DNA from: Chaenocephalus aceratus
Taxonomy: Eukaryota; Chordata; Actinopteri; Perciformes; Channichthyidae
Assembly (NCBI GenBank): GCA_023974075.1
Contig: CM043798.1
Location: 4,225,397-4,289,396, forward strand
DNA: 64,000 nucleotides
Direction: 5' to 3'
Below the pieces are notes generated by a model. It saw only the letters and a list, made by a program, of their open reading frames with translations, had not been told where the DNA came from and ran no database searches. Position 1 is the stretch's first letter. Each line of letters starts with the position of its first letter. The position numbers were made by a program, and so were the translations under genes. This document shows positions 34,201 through 45,295 of the stretch, in pieces.

Positions 34201-37200
34201 TGTGATATTTACATAAAAATGGAATTATGGATTATAAATTAAATCATTTTTAAGGTTAAAAAACTATGGATTAACCGATTCACCCGCGTTTTTTCTTTCT
34301 CGTTTTAATGCCATTGAACACGTCTTTTGATCAGATTGACAGCTACGGTGAGACGATCTCCCCTGGAAGCTACGTAAAGGTACGTGTTGTGATGTCTATG
34401 TTTGCTTCCCCTGTCGCGAGTCCGGATCACTCAGTGATGATACTATATACCTAAATAATCTGTGGAACCTCAGCTTTAAACAGATATATTGTAAATGCAG
34501 CTACGATAAGTAATAAGGGTACTTTTATCTTGAGTTCTGTGCCAAAGTGCGTTCGCATTTTTCGCTCAGGGGTCATTTAGATGCTTCTTATGAGACTTGT
34601 GTTTTGTTTTGGTAAAAATGGTTTGTATCGTCAGTTAGCTGAGATTATTACCGTTAATCTGGTATAACACATTAATAGCTTCTTAAATATTATGATCCCC
34701 TGGGACACAGTCGTGAAAAAAAAAAAGTAAAGTACCCGCCGGGACTTTGGGGTTTAACAGGTTAAAAAAAACGCAATATATACCGCAGGGGGGGGGGGGG
34801 GGATCGCGATGTCAGTTTTTTTCAATACCGTGCAGCCCTATACCACATTGTTTATTAGCAACACCTTGGAAATCTAATGCACTTTAATACAACAGCTAAG
34901 ACATATCTCCTATCTTTGGGAAGCTTGTGATGTTGAACCAGTGTTTTCTAATGTGTCTTTTGTTCTTACACAAGGGGGAAATAATAATAATAATACATTA
35001 TAATATATACCGGTAATGGGTATTATTTTAGGGATTTTCAATTATCTATTCAACTTCCTTTCAAACAGTATAAAAACGATTTGGTTAGTTAGTTTGTTAA
35101 TGTAAACATGTTGTAGTCATTTTCTTATTTGATACCCAGTGAGGCCCAGGCCCAATGTATCTTTAGTTATCTTCCTCATATGAATCTCCCCATTTCACTT
35201 AGAATATTGGGATAAAAGTGTGATCTTCTGCTTTTTGTTTACCAGAGCGCCTCCAGTTGTGTCTTAAGGGACGATGCTGTTCCAACAATATTTGACTCAC
35301 CTGTGAATAATCAATCAACCTGCAACAGGAAACGAGCAAGAGATCCTGTAAGTGTTTTTGTTCAATCTTTCAAAAATCTTTTACACATTTTAGACACTAA
35401 GAGACTAAATATTAAAATCGCTAATTTGCTTCCTTCTAGTCTGAAGAGGAAACTGGCTATGTGAAGAAATCAAAAGGTACAGTAACTTGTTATTCAAGAG
35501 TTTTGGTTTATGTATGTTAGAATGAAACAGACCCTGTTGTGAATATGTATTCACTTATATGGTTAGCATTTAAAATCACCTCAGCTTTTTATATATATAT
35601 TTTTCCATCAGAAAACACGGCCGCAACAGAGGTGTCTGAGGAGAGGCTAGACGATCCTGAAGACAACACTGAATTGCATGAACTGCAAACGGAGAACCAA
35701 ACACCCGAGGATGTAGCTAGCTCTAAAGCAAAAGAGACTCTAAAAGTCTATTTCAAAGAAATCCTGGCACTGACTGGATTCAGCATAAATGGTTCAAACA
35801 TCACCAATGAGCCAATCAGCGGTTCCAGAGGGCAGCAGGCTCTCAATCGTATTTGTGTGGAGAAAATTGAAAAGAAAGAAATTCTCCAGTTCAGTGAAGA
35901 CCTCATGCGGGAGGAGATCCAGAACAGCCTCCGACAGGCACGATTCTTTTCCATCCTGCTTCAGGATGTGACAAGTATAGAGGGGAAGGATCAGATCCCA
36001 GTGTTCGTCAGGTCCGTCACAGTAGATGGGTTCCCGCAAAAGCACCTCATTGGGTTCTTACCATGTGACATGGATTCAGATAACCTGTTTTACGTGCTTC
36101 TCGCAGAGTTGCGAAACAAGTGGGGGCTGAGGATGGAGCACTGCAGAGGACTGTCCTATCTGGTGACGGGCAACATGTGTCAGAAAATGCGAGACCTGAC
36201 CTCAAAGATTCTGCAGGAGTTCCCACAAGTAGTTCTGTCACCAAGTGACCCATATGCCTTCAACATATGGATCATTCGCTGCATGCCTGTTCCCTCGATT
36301 CAAAATGTTGCCAACACTGTAGAGGAGGTGGCCTCGTTACTCAGGAGAACCCCAGAGCTGTGGAAAAGATTGGAGGGAAAGATCCAGATGACATATGGGC
36401 ATATAAAAGGGGAAGTAGACCGGATCAAGGCAGCTGTCAGTGAGAATTGGGAATATGGCACGGATGCCTTCCAGACCATGTTGGACATCCTGGAGCCATT
36501 CCTGAACTGCATCAACGAGATGATTTCAAAGGTAGATGAAGATACTGCTGAACAGATGGCCAAGCTCAAACCCGTTTTGAAGAATTTCAATTTTATCATC
36601 ACACTTATTGCTCTCAAGAACACCCTCTGTTGTGTGAGCATACTCAACTCCAGTCTCAGGGGAATAATAAGCATCAGCAGTACGTTGCAGTACACCATTT
36701 CCAATGCCTTAAAGCTGGTAAGCAAATACCAGCAGGAGCTTGCAATATTCCACAGGAAGTGGTTTTCCGATGCCGTTGGCAGAGCCAAGAAGCTTGGAGT
36801 GGAGGTCACCAAACCAGAGGTGGACCAAGGAAACGCCACTGAGACGCCACTGGAGGACTTTTACAGGGAGACCCTAAGCCGGCCCATCTTGCAGTATCTT
36901 GTTGCAGAAGTGAAGAGAGTGTTTAGCACAGAGATGGTGAGGATTCTCCGATGGCTTTCGTTAGTCCCGTCTTACATGGCTGACCACAATTTCAGCATTC
37001 GCAGGGATAAAGTAGCAGACGCCAACTTGAACAACCTTGCAAGGCCTGACACATTCTACGAAGAGCTCGGTTGTTGGGAAGTGAAGTGGAAGCATGCGAG
37101 CAAGCGCAGGATCTTACCAACCACAGTGTTCGCTACGCTCAAGATTCCAGACATCGGCTTCTACCCGAATGTGCAGAGCCTGCTGCGCGTGCTGGGCACG

Positions 37201-40200
37201 GTTCCATGTGTGAATGCAGAGGCAGATGTGTACGGGCAGTACCACATGGTTCTGGAGAGGTGTCACTCCTACCTCAAAGACACACCGGAAGACCAAAGAA
37301 AATGCAGCATGGCATATGTCTACGTGAACCAAGATGTGCATTTCAATGTTGAACAAATCGTGGATTCATATGTCCAGAAGCACCCGGACATTCTGAAACT
37401 GCTGCAGACGGTTAGTGGATTTTGAAAAGCAGGAATTTTATTGCTCTAAAATAAATGTTCTACCTGAAATGACAATGTACTTTGTGTGTCTTGTTCCAGG
37501 ATGATGACACAAAGGAAAAGCAATCCAGAGGTGAGATGACTTTAAAGTTACGTTAACCGTGCAACCATTCTATCACATAATGTAAACATTTCAGGGAAGG
37601 TTATTTTAAGCTTAAAACAGGACAATATATTTTAAAATGTCTTGGAAGTAAATGCTTTTCGTATTGAAGCATTTAGCTGTAAGACCTATTTACCTCTCAT
37701 TTCAGGTGCGTCCCATGGGAACCACGCTGAAAAGGACACGGAAGAAGAGTTACAGTTCATAAACCTAGAGATGGATGCTGAAAGGCTTGTGGAGCTGAAG
37801 TGTGCAGAGACTGATAGAGATGCTCTTAAATCTGCTTTGCAGACTGCAGTGACGTCTGCATACAGCAGTCACAGCAGGCCACAGGGCGATGCTTCTGCTC
37901 AGGAAGGAGAGGTCGAGTATGTGACCAAGTCTGAAATGAAAGAAGTTCTCACTGTGTGCGAGAAGGCTGTCAGGGAGGGAATCCTCTTGGAAGTGGGCAC
38001 TTCATTATTTTCCTTGTTCATCGATCGCGTTGTGAAGTTTGGAGAGAAAGACTTCCTTCCACTGTTCCTGAGGTTCGTGGACAGCTTTGATGTGATGCGA
38101 TTAGAGCTGATGGGATTCCTCGAGGCAGATCTTGATTGTGATGACATGGGACAGCGTCTTCTGGAAATAGTAACCGTTGAGTGGAATCTTGATTTGAATA
38201 ACTGCAGAGGCCAGGCATACCTAGGCTCTGGGGATGTTTCTTACAAGCTGAAAGCATTTGCCTGCAAAGTCCAGGAGACTCATCCTCTTGCTATAAGCAC
38301 GCACTGCTCTTGCTACTCTTTCAACACATGGTGGTCAAAATCCATCCCAGTGCCTGCTATCAAGAGAGCCCTGGATACCTTTGAAGAGGTGTTGATGTTT
38401 TTTGGAAGCAGTGCTACTCTCCAGAAACAGCTGGACCATGTGATCGCCTTTGGTCTCAGAGAGAGCTATGAGAAGGTCCAAGAGTTACAGGGGAAGTTCT
38501 GTGCTCTCTGGCAGGAGAACCACGATTCTTATGAGGTGTTTGTGCAGATGCTAGAGCCGATGGTCGAATGTCTGGAGAAAATCAAAAATAACCCCCAGAG
38601 ATGGAAAGCCTTTGTGTCCGACCAGGCTGGGGCCCTCCTCCGCAAAGTGATGGAATTTGATTTCATCATTGCCATGGTGGTCTTGAAGAATGCCTCCTCC
38701 TTCACCAAAGAGCTGAGTGCAGGTCTCCAGAAGGACCACTTCAGCGCCGCATCCCAACTTTGCCAAATCGCTGGTATCGTGGCCACGCTGAACCGAGTAA
38801 AAACCAACATGAAGGTGTTTCATCAGAACTGGTTTGACGAGGCCTGTGCAATGGCACAGAGTCTCAGAGTGCAGATCGAAGTGCCTGATGCTTGCCAAAA
38901 CGCAATGCCAAGAGACGGGATGATGAAGCCAGTTGGTTTTTACAAAGATGGCTTGAGTGTGCCCCTGGTGGATAACCTTATCAATGCAGTGAAGGATCAT
39001 TTTTCAGAGGACCACAAAGAAGCTCTTAACTTCCTCTCCCTGGTTCCGTGCTCGGTCACCGTGAGTTACATGTTTGAGAGCTTGAAGTCAAAGCCCCCTC
39101 TCTACAGCCGAGATCTCCCTGATGCTGACAACTTCTTCACAGAGCTCTGCTGCTGGAGGGTAACATGGAAGACCAAAGTTGCATCTGTGACCGTACCAGG
39201 CTCAATATTCCACACATTGCGTCTCCCACTCATGCAGTACTTTGGCAACATCAACGCCCTGCTGAGGATCATGTCGGTGCTTCCCAGCACAGCACTGGAG
39301 GACTGCGGTGTCATAATGCGCCACAAGAGGTTCCAAGAGTACCTGAGAAATACAAACCCCAAGGTCAGGTCCCAGTGCCTGGCTATGCTGCAGGTGGGCA
39401 CGGACTTCAGCAGAGACCTGGACCGCATGGTGACCCAGTGTCTGAAGGTTACTCCGCAAGCCTTGGAGGGCATTTGTCTGGTACATACCTTTTGTTATTT
39501 CATAAAAATGGCAGCAAGTATTTATTCGTTGTTTTTTTTATCCCCAATTTCTATATTGTTTGAACATCAGACTAATGTTTATTTTTCTTGGTATGTATTC
39601 ACAGGACAAGGAATCCAAGAATCTCATCAGGAACTCCGAAAATAACATGGAAGGTACGGCTATTTAGAGATCCTACTCTTATTGCATGCATTAACGACAA
39701 CATAGATATACCATGTCCATACTAAGTTATAGAAAGTAACTTGTAGTAATAACCATTTCCTGTTTTCTTTTCTGCTTTATTTTGAAATATCTAGTTGACT
39801 GTGTCAAGGAGGAAACTGAAGAGCCTATAATTGAGCAATCTCTTGACAAGATTGAGGACCACGAGATGAAAACCGCAGATGAGAACGGCCACTCAGGAGA
39901 TAATCGTCAAAGTTTGGCGACAGTATTCAAACTGGCCACACTACTGGGGAAAAAGAATGTCAGTCTCTCTGACCTCTCAGAAGAGGACGGAGAGCATTTC
40001 ATCCAGGAGCTCAGCCTGTGCCACTGGTTTGGAAACGAGAGCAAATGCACACCATCGATAGGGGATGATGAAATGGTGAACCTCCTCATAAATGGAATCA
40101 GAGATGTCATACTCAAGGAAATACAGGAATCGCCGTTCTTCTCACTTATCACAGACAAACCTGTGAGAATTGCTGACAAGACGCACCTGCCTGTTTTTAT

Positions 40201-43200
40201 CCGGTATGTGGGAGAATCTGCTCCCAAAGTGGAGTTGATGGGTTTCTTACCATTTGATGAAAACCGCCATGTTGAGACACAAGCGAATAACCTCGCAAAG
40301 ATTCTCACTGAAGACTGGGGCGTGCCCATGTCTCAATGTCGGGGACAAGCATTCATGCACCTGGGCTCCGGTTATCAAAGCCTGAAGAAAATGTCTTTGG
40401 ATTTCCTCCAGAGCTATCCGCTCTCTGTTGTGACACCCAGCGAGTCATGCGGCCTTGCCCATTGGCTGGCAGGGAGTGTGCCTTGCCATTCAGTAGCAAG
40501 AATGCTGGATATCACAGAAGACCTGCTGCTGTTCTTCGATGAGTCTCCTCTACTGGAGGAACAGCTGGCGCAGGCTGTTGACGGCCTTTTGAATATGCCA
40601 AGAGAGGCTCTCGATGAGTTCCCAGAAACATGCTGCTCGAGGTGGAAAAAGAGAGAGGACTTCTTTGACCTGCTTGCTGACACATTGGAGGGCGTCCTCA
40701 CCTGCCTCGATGCCGTAAGCTGTAGTGCCACGGGAGCAAAGTCCATGCATGCTCAAGTGCTCTCCACTGCCCTGAGGAACATGGACTTCATCGTCACCCT
40801 TGTGATTTTAAAGAATGCTTGTGCTCCTCTTCGTAACTGTAGCACTGTCTTCCGCTGTGGAAACCCTGCTGACATTCTCTGTGAAGTGGAGAAAATCCCC
40901 TCGATCATTGACACTCTTGACAAAATGTTAGTAAATGTGAGCACTCTGCACTCCACTTGGTTTGAGCAGGCATTCCAGCTAGCAATCAGGGTAGCTCCTG
41001 AACACGTGTACTTCTCCGAGGAAGCCAACAGCTATGAATCTCCTGAGATCTATTACAGGGAGAATCTGAGCGTCCCTCTCCTCGGGAGTCTCATCCACGA
41101 CATGAAGTACAGCTTCTCTGACAGCCACTTAAAGGCCCTGTCGGTCCTGTCGTTACTGCCCTCCTGCAACCCCCAGACCATTCCCCCCGAGGCCACAGAC
41201 AAGCCGTTCAGCCTCTACCTGGCAGATGTTTCTGACCCCGAGGCAGCTGAGCAGGAAATCAACGCATGGGCCGCCGTCTGGAGTGAGAAGTACCAGGATG
41301 CTGCTCCGCCATCGTCCATCGCTGAAACACTGGTGCATCCTGAGTCAAAGAGCCACCCAACGGTGACCTCACTGCTAAGGCTAGTAGCTGTGCTGCCGAG
41401 TGTCAGTATGGAGTGGGACCTGATGAAGACCACTTTGAATTCCATGCGGGATCTGTTAAAAAGCACTGTATGCAAAGGCAGCAGAGTGGATCATGTGGTG
41501 CTGCTCTCTCACTGCACCACTCTGCAGAGACTGCCCGAGGTCATTGAGAAGTGCATTGAGGTCGACCCAGAGAGCAGTCCATGTCTCTCCCAGGTACCTT
41601 TCTAATGGTTTTAAGATTGTTATGTGTTGATTCATCATGTTGTTTAAGTTAACATAGTTAATAGCATTCTTTTCAGCCATTCTAATAAGACTACATATTT
41701 TGTAGGTGATGGGAACTTTGCAAAGACTGAAGTTGGACAATGGTAAGTCCATTTATGGCGACTTGATTATCAAGAATTACAATGGATTTGATTGTAATCA
41801 TAAGATGATCACTAATAATTAACTTTGTGGCATTAACATTATTTTTATTTTAAAATCAGGAGGCATTAAAGCGGCAGCACCAACAGACGCCTCCATTCTA
41901 CTGCCGGAGCCTGCTGATGGGGAGGTGACATCGGCTGATGGGCACATCGTATTGGAGGTCGCACAAGGACCAAGAGAAGCAGTGTCTTTCTACGACCCAC
42001 AAACGCGGGAACAAATCCTGAAGGAACTCTGGGACTCGCAGTTCTTTACATTTATTACTGAGCAGGCTGTTGACATCGATGGTGAGATCTATGTCCCGTT
42101 GTGCATCAGGTACTTAAACAAAGAAGACATCCAGTGTGAGGAAACGCTAGCTTTCATCCCTTTCGGTGAAGACCCAGTTGTTGTTGCAGATTCGATTGAG
42201 GCGGCCCTTTCAGAGAAGTGGGGTCTCAACATGGAGTACTGTAGAGGCCAGGCCTTGCTGAGTGTTGGGGAAGTCGGAGCTCAAATGAGGGCTGTGAGTT
42301 TAGCTATAGCTAAGAAATACCCCAGGCTGTCAGAACGGTCAGCTCGGCTTTGTCTCTTAATGTATGGCTGGCTAGATCGTCTCCCCCTGAGGAAGCAGCA
42401 GACGGGGCAGTTCTCATAAGTAAAATATTGTACTGGCTCACTGAGGATGTGGAACGCCAGAACAAACTGGAAGACGTGATCCTTCACGTGTTCCAGCAGG
42501 ATGAGGTAAAGGGCAACGAGCTGAGGGACAAACTCATCAAGAATTGGGACAAGAGCCATGTGATGCACGAGGTGATGGTAGATATCTTAGAAGCTGTCAT
42601 GCTCTGTCTGAATGAGCTGAAAGGAGAGGGAAGTGCTTCAGACCAGCAGCAAGCCTCACAGTTTTTCGATGCGGTCAGAAACTTTGAGTTCATCCTATCG
42701 ACAGTGGTGCAGAAGAACATCTTGAGAGTAACGACAAAGCTTAGTCAGTCTCTTCAGGGCAAACCTTTAGATATGTTACATGCTGTGAATAATTTGTCTG
42801 ATCTGAAAGCGTCCCTCGGTCAACTGAAGAGTGATATTGCCACCCATCACAAGGCCTGGTTTGAGGAAGCCACCGCGCTGGCTTCTAAACTCCATGTAGC
42901 GATGTTGCATTCAGTGCTTCTCGAGCCTTTGAGTGAGTTTTACAAAGAATCAATAAGCATGAAGCTTGTCGAGCACTCGGTTGCCGAAATGGACGACCTC
43001 TTCACGGAAAAGGTATTGGATACCTTGAAGTGTCTGGAGATTGTGCCTTACGCAATGTCCAAAGTAGAAACCAACATTCTGAGTGGTCTTGTGTTCCGCC
43101 TGTACAAGGAGGACTTGCCAGATCAAGTCTCTCTTCAGTCTGAGATGAAGTTGTGGAGGGAGAAATGGTTGGATCCCCTGGCAGGCTACCTCCCAACCAC

Positions 43201-43381
43201 TGTGCTCGATACGCTCAAGACGTCACAGATTAGAGGTTTCAGTAACATTGAAACTCTCCTCAGACTCCAGGTCATTCTGCCGTTTTCAAGGAAGGAGAGC
43301 AACTTCAGGCAGGGAAAGAGAAGCTTACCGGAGTTCATACTGCAGGAGAAGCGCTCTCTCACTGAGCTACACCCTCTGTAA
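31206..43381 (+). CDS. THAP12-like giant protein: one THAP finger plus four tandem hAT-derived modules (11 coding exons)
   Basis: Exons: 31206-31300, 33125-33245, 35246-35347, 35440-35476, 35612-37410 (module 1), 37500-37530, 37706-39480 (module 2), 39605-39653, 39795-41593 (module 3), 41706-41742, 41860-43381 (module 4). THAP domain: C5 and C10, W36, C60 and H63, AVPTIF (83-88). Linker exons 35440, 37500, 39605 and 41706 are all phase 0 to 1. Module exons 1-3 are phase 1 to 0. All 10 junctions agree in phase and every intron has GT-AG ends. The predicted length is about 2,450 residues, more than three times an ordinary THAP12. The role is unknown. The single finger suggests one DNA-binding head on an extended scaffold of transposase-like folds. 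Module 4 has a one-base frame break near 42350 and a shortened end. Separate genes are less likely, because modules 2-4 have no THAP exon and no start in context. Confidence 0.85.
33595..34846. mobile_element. Fold-back element with ~400-bp inverted arms in intron 2 of the modular gene
   Basis: The arms 33691-34084 and 34149-34553 are near-complementary. Matches include TTAGCTGCTAATGGTAGCCA facing TGGCTACCATTAGCAGCTAA, and 'gagatcgtctcaccgtagct' facing its complement. The loop is about 65 bases. The outer ends share a 'tagggctg(a/c)acg(a/g)tat' terminal sequence (33594, and the complement at 34846). A G tract lies at 34789-34801. Non-coding; the superfamily was not determined. Confidence 0.8.
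35612..37410 (+). other. Module 1 exon of the THAP12-like modular protein
   Basis: 1,799 nt, phase 1 to 0, about 600 residues (119-718). THAP12-body landmarks in order: ETLKVYFKEILALTGFS, FFSILLQDVTSIEGKDQIPVF, KWGLRMEHCRGLSY, AFNIWIIRCMPVPS, AFQTMLDILEPFLNCIN, NFIITLIALKNTLC, FYRETLSRPILQYL, ELGCWEVKWKH and GFYPNVQSLLRVLGTVP. The hAT 'TDD' position reads LQD and 'CRGQA' reads CRGLS, so a catalytic role is unlikely. It ends at a gttagt donor. Without splicing, translation would stop five codons on. Confidence 0.88.
37706..39480 (+). other. Module 2 exon of the THAP12-like modular protein
   Basis: 1,775 nt, phase 1 to 0, about 592 residues. Landmarks: LFSLFIDRVVKFGEKDFLPLF, EWNLDLNNCRGQAYLGSG, SFNTWWSKSIPVPA, FVQMLEPMVECLEKI, FIIAMVVLKNASSF, FYKDGLSVPLVDNLI, ELCCWRVTWKTK and YFGNINALLRIMSVLPS. 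It keeps CRGQAY and has a single acidic residue at the 'TDD' site (IDR). It is preceded by a 31-nt acidic/basic linker exon (37500-37530, DDDTKEKQSR) and ends at the gtacat donor. Confidence 0.88.
39795..41593 (+). other. Module 3 exon of the THAP12-like modular protein
   Basis: 1,799 nt, exactly the length of module 1, phase 1 to 0. Landmarks: FFSLITDKPVRIADKTHLPVF, DWGVPMSQCRGQAFMHLGSG, LAHWLAGSVPCHS, FFDLLADTLEGVLTCLD, FIVTLVILKNACA, YYRENLSVPLLGSLI, EINAWAAVWSEKY and HPTVTSLLRLVAVLPS. It keeps TD and CRGQAF. The preceding linker exon is 49 nt (39605-39653). The donor is CAG|gtacct. Confidence 0.88.
41860..43381 (+). other. Module 4 exon of the THAP12-like modular protein, frame-disrupted and short
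   Basis: 1,522 nt including the stop. It lacks the first ~90 residues seen in the other modules. It has FFTFITEQAVDIDGEIYVPL, KWGLNMEYCRGQALLSVG, then loses frame near 42350. The homology resumes one frame away: LNVWLARSS, VMVDILEAVMLCLNEL, FILSTVVQKN, FYKESISMKLVEHS, EMKLWREKWLDPL and FSNIETLLRLQVILP. It ends early at 43381, about 35 residues short of where modules 1-3 end. Either the last module is decaying or one base is missing from this assembly. Confidence 0.82.
42340..42360 (+). other. Frame disruption in module 4
   Basis: Up to codon 42348 the module reads in the frame set by the exon's acceptor, which then runs to a stop at 42419. Homology continues in the frame starting at 42350. 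The spacing from the YP doublet to the N-x-W motif fits the other modules if one base is missing here. There is no homopolymer longer than three bases at the site, which makes a simple homopolymer sequencing slip less obvious. Confidence 0.75.
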
Positions 43382-43944
43382 GAGTTGCAGGTCTTCCGTG
43401 GCGGGCAGCAGATTTGAGCAATTTGTTTTAAATATCACCGTCACCACACTTAAGAACTAATCTGTCTCGAGACTTGTTGAGGGTCCCGAGTTCTAAACTC
43501 AATATTGCTGTGTACATTACTGATTTAAAGTTCTTTGAGATTTCTTTTTGTTGTTATACTGCAACCAAGCCCTGTTATGTTTTGTTTTTTATTCTGTAGT
43601 CTGTACAGTTGTACTGCCCAATGGGACCAATGTCTTGGCAAAAAAAAAAGCATTGCTTGTGTGCCTTGATGCGAAACGATAAATTCACCCCATGTATCAT
43701 GACAATTCTGATGTTGAAAATGTCCCATTGGAGTTAACTGACTTCTATATCGCTCTCATGAAATCATTATAATTAAATTGCACCCTTACCTTTCCTGGGC
43801 ACAAATAGAAATGTTAGCCCCATCATGTCTCCTGCTGATTTATCATGTTTCCTGTCTCTTTGCAGGATTGAATTTGCTGTAAACGTATCTTTTGAAAGAA
43901 TGTTTCCCTAATAGGAAACCTTCATATATATTTGTCAAAAAAGT

Positions 43945-43950
43945 AATAAA
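43945..43950 (+). terminator. Polyadenylation signal of the modular THAP12-like gene
   Basis: AATAAA 564 bases after the final stop, with a T-rich stretch about 40 bases downstream. Confidence 0.55.
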
Positions 43951-44019
43951 ATGCTCCAAAAAAGACGTTTTGAATTCTGCGTTTTTGTTCTTTTTTTCAA
44001 AGCTAGATGCACAGTCGAC

Positions 44020-45280
44020 TTTTACACCTTTTAGTCTGCAGTCATGTCTGTAAATGAACACAAGATGGCGCCGGTGGCTGTTATTTGTCTTCGGAGGAAA
44101 TTACATTACATCACATGTTACTTGTTAGACGCTTTTTTTTTTTTTATCCAAAGCGGCTCACACACTCAATACTGTGGACATTCCCCACAGGAGCAATTTG
44201 GGGTGAAGTGTCTCAGGGACACAACGACATGCTGACGCCTCCAGGAAATGACTGTTTTGGTCAGATGTGCCACTAAAAATACATGAACCCATTTGATAAT
44301 TAAATGTAAATGTTGAATCTTAATCGTTGCAGGGATATATTCTAGTAATGATGCCAAGTTTTTACTAGCTGATAATATTCACTTGCTGTTATTATTTTTT
44401 CAGGATTTCTATTTGGATAAATACAAACACACAACTACAAAAAATAAATTGCTTTATTTTTGAGAAGTTACAGAAAAGTTGAAAACAGGCTGCCAGTGTT
44501 CACGCTTGCTGGCTGAATGTTGGCAGTTCCCTCTAGCTTAGGTCATTATGTGTTGAATAAATTATCCCATGATTCATTACTGCTTAACATCAGCTGTGTG
44601 TTCAGAGGCGGGTTTGTTAAGGTCATACAACTGCTACTTCATCTCAGGATACCTGTTAAATATTTATTTAAATCACCTTTTGTCCTCAAAGTGTAAACTT
44701 TCTGTTATGCTGGGTATGTGAGAGAGGACCGGTTTAACTTGTATTCACCAGTAATGCAAATCATGGCTTTCAGGCTCCATTGATACCATTGTGCTTTGGT
44801 TAATGTGTAATTGTTTAAAGAACAAGTGTATTCTGTTGGTTAATAATTTGCTATAAATTCCAAAGTGGTGCATAGGCCTTTTATAAGAGGAATTCCAATA
44901 ACTGCTACTGTGCTGAAAATGAGAAAAGGGTAGCTTTTATTTTCTATGGCTTCATTAAGGTGTATAATAGTTAACATACAACAGTTAGCTAATGGCAATG
45001 TAGCATCAAATGTTAGACTGAATATATAACTTACCAACATTTAAAAAAATGTTTATCATAATACAAAAGGGCTACATTTGAGTTAATAAATCCACTTTGT
45101 GTTTGTTGACATGAAGCCACCTTATCTTTAACACTGATGCCCACTGAGTGAACTTTTAAAGACCCATGTATTCTTCCTGTGAGCTGTAACAGCAGATGCC
45201 TCCCTGACAAAGGCCTGATTGTCGGTGCTCAGCTCAGTGTGAAAGGAGCATCTCCGTGTCCCCGCTCAGCTGCTGAGCCG
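44020..45280. other. intergenic, no gene recognised
   Basis: AT-rich. It contains one dispersed repeat (44095-44255). No ORF has family resemblance or splice support. Confidence 0.45.
44095..44255 (+). repeat. Dispersed fish repeat ('ttatccaaagcgrctcac' type)
   Basis: 'acgctttttttttttttatc', then CCAAAGCGGCTCACACACTC and a 'ggtgaagtgtctcagggacac' part, match the layout of a very common fish short repeat. A related 5' piece lies at 52209-52285. Confidence 0.5.
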
Positions 45281-45295
45281 ACGGATCTGTCTCCG

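Noticed and set aside
36300..36839. Long antisense ORF (179 codons) opposite module 1, and similar ones opposite the other body exons
   Set aside because: Antisense open frames are common opposite conserved coding exons, and none resembles a known family.
35612..43381. The four large ORFs as four independent genes
   Set aside because: Modules 2-4 lack a THAP exon and a start codon in context. Each is joined by linker exons whose splice sites and phases match exactly, and plausible polyadenylation signals in the short gaps are lacking apart from one AATAAA about 40 bases after module 1's in-intron stop. A single gene is favoured but needs RNA proof.
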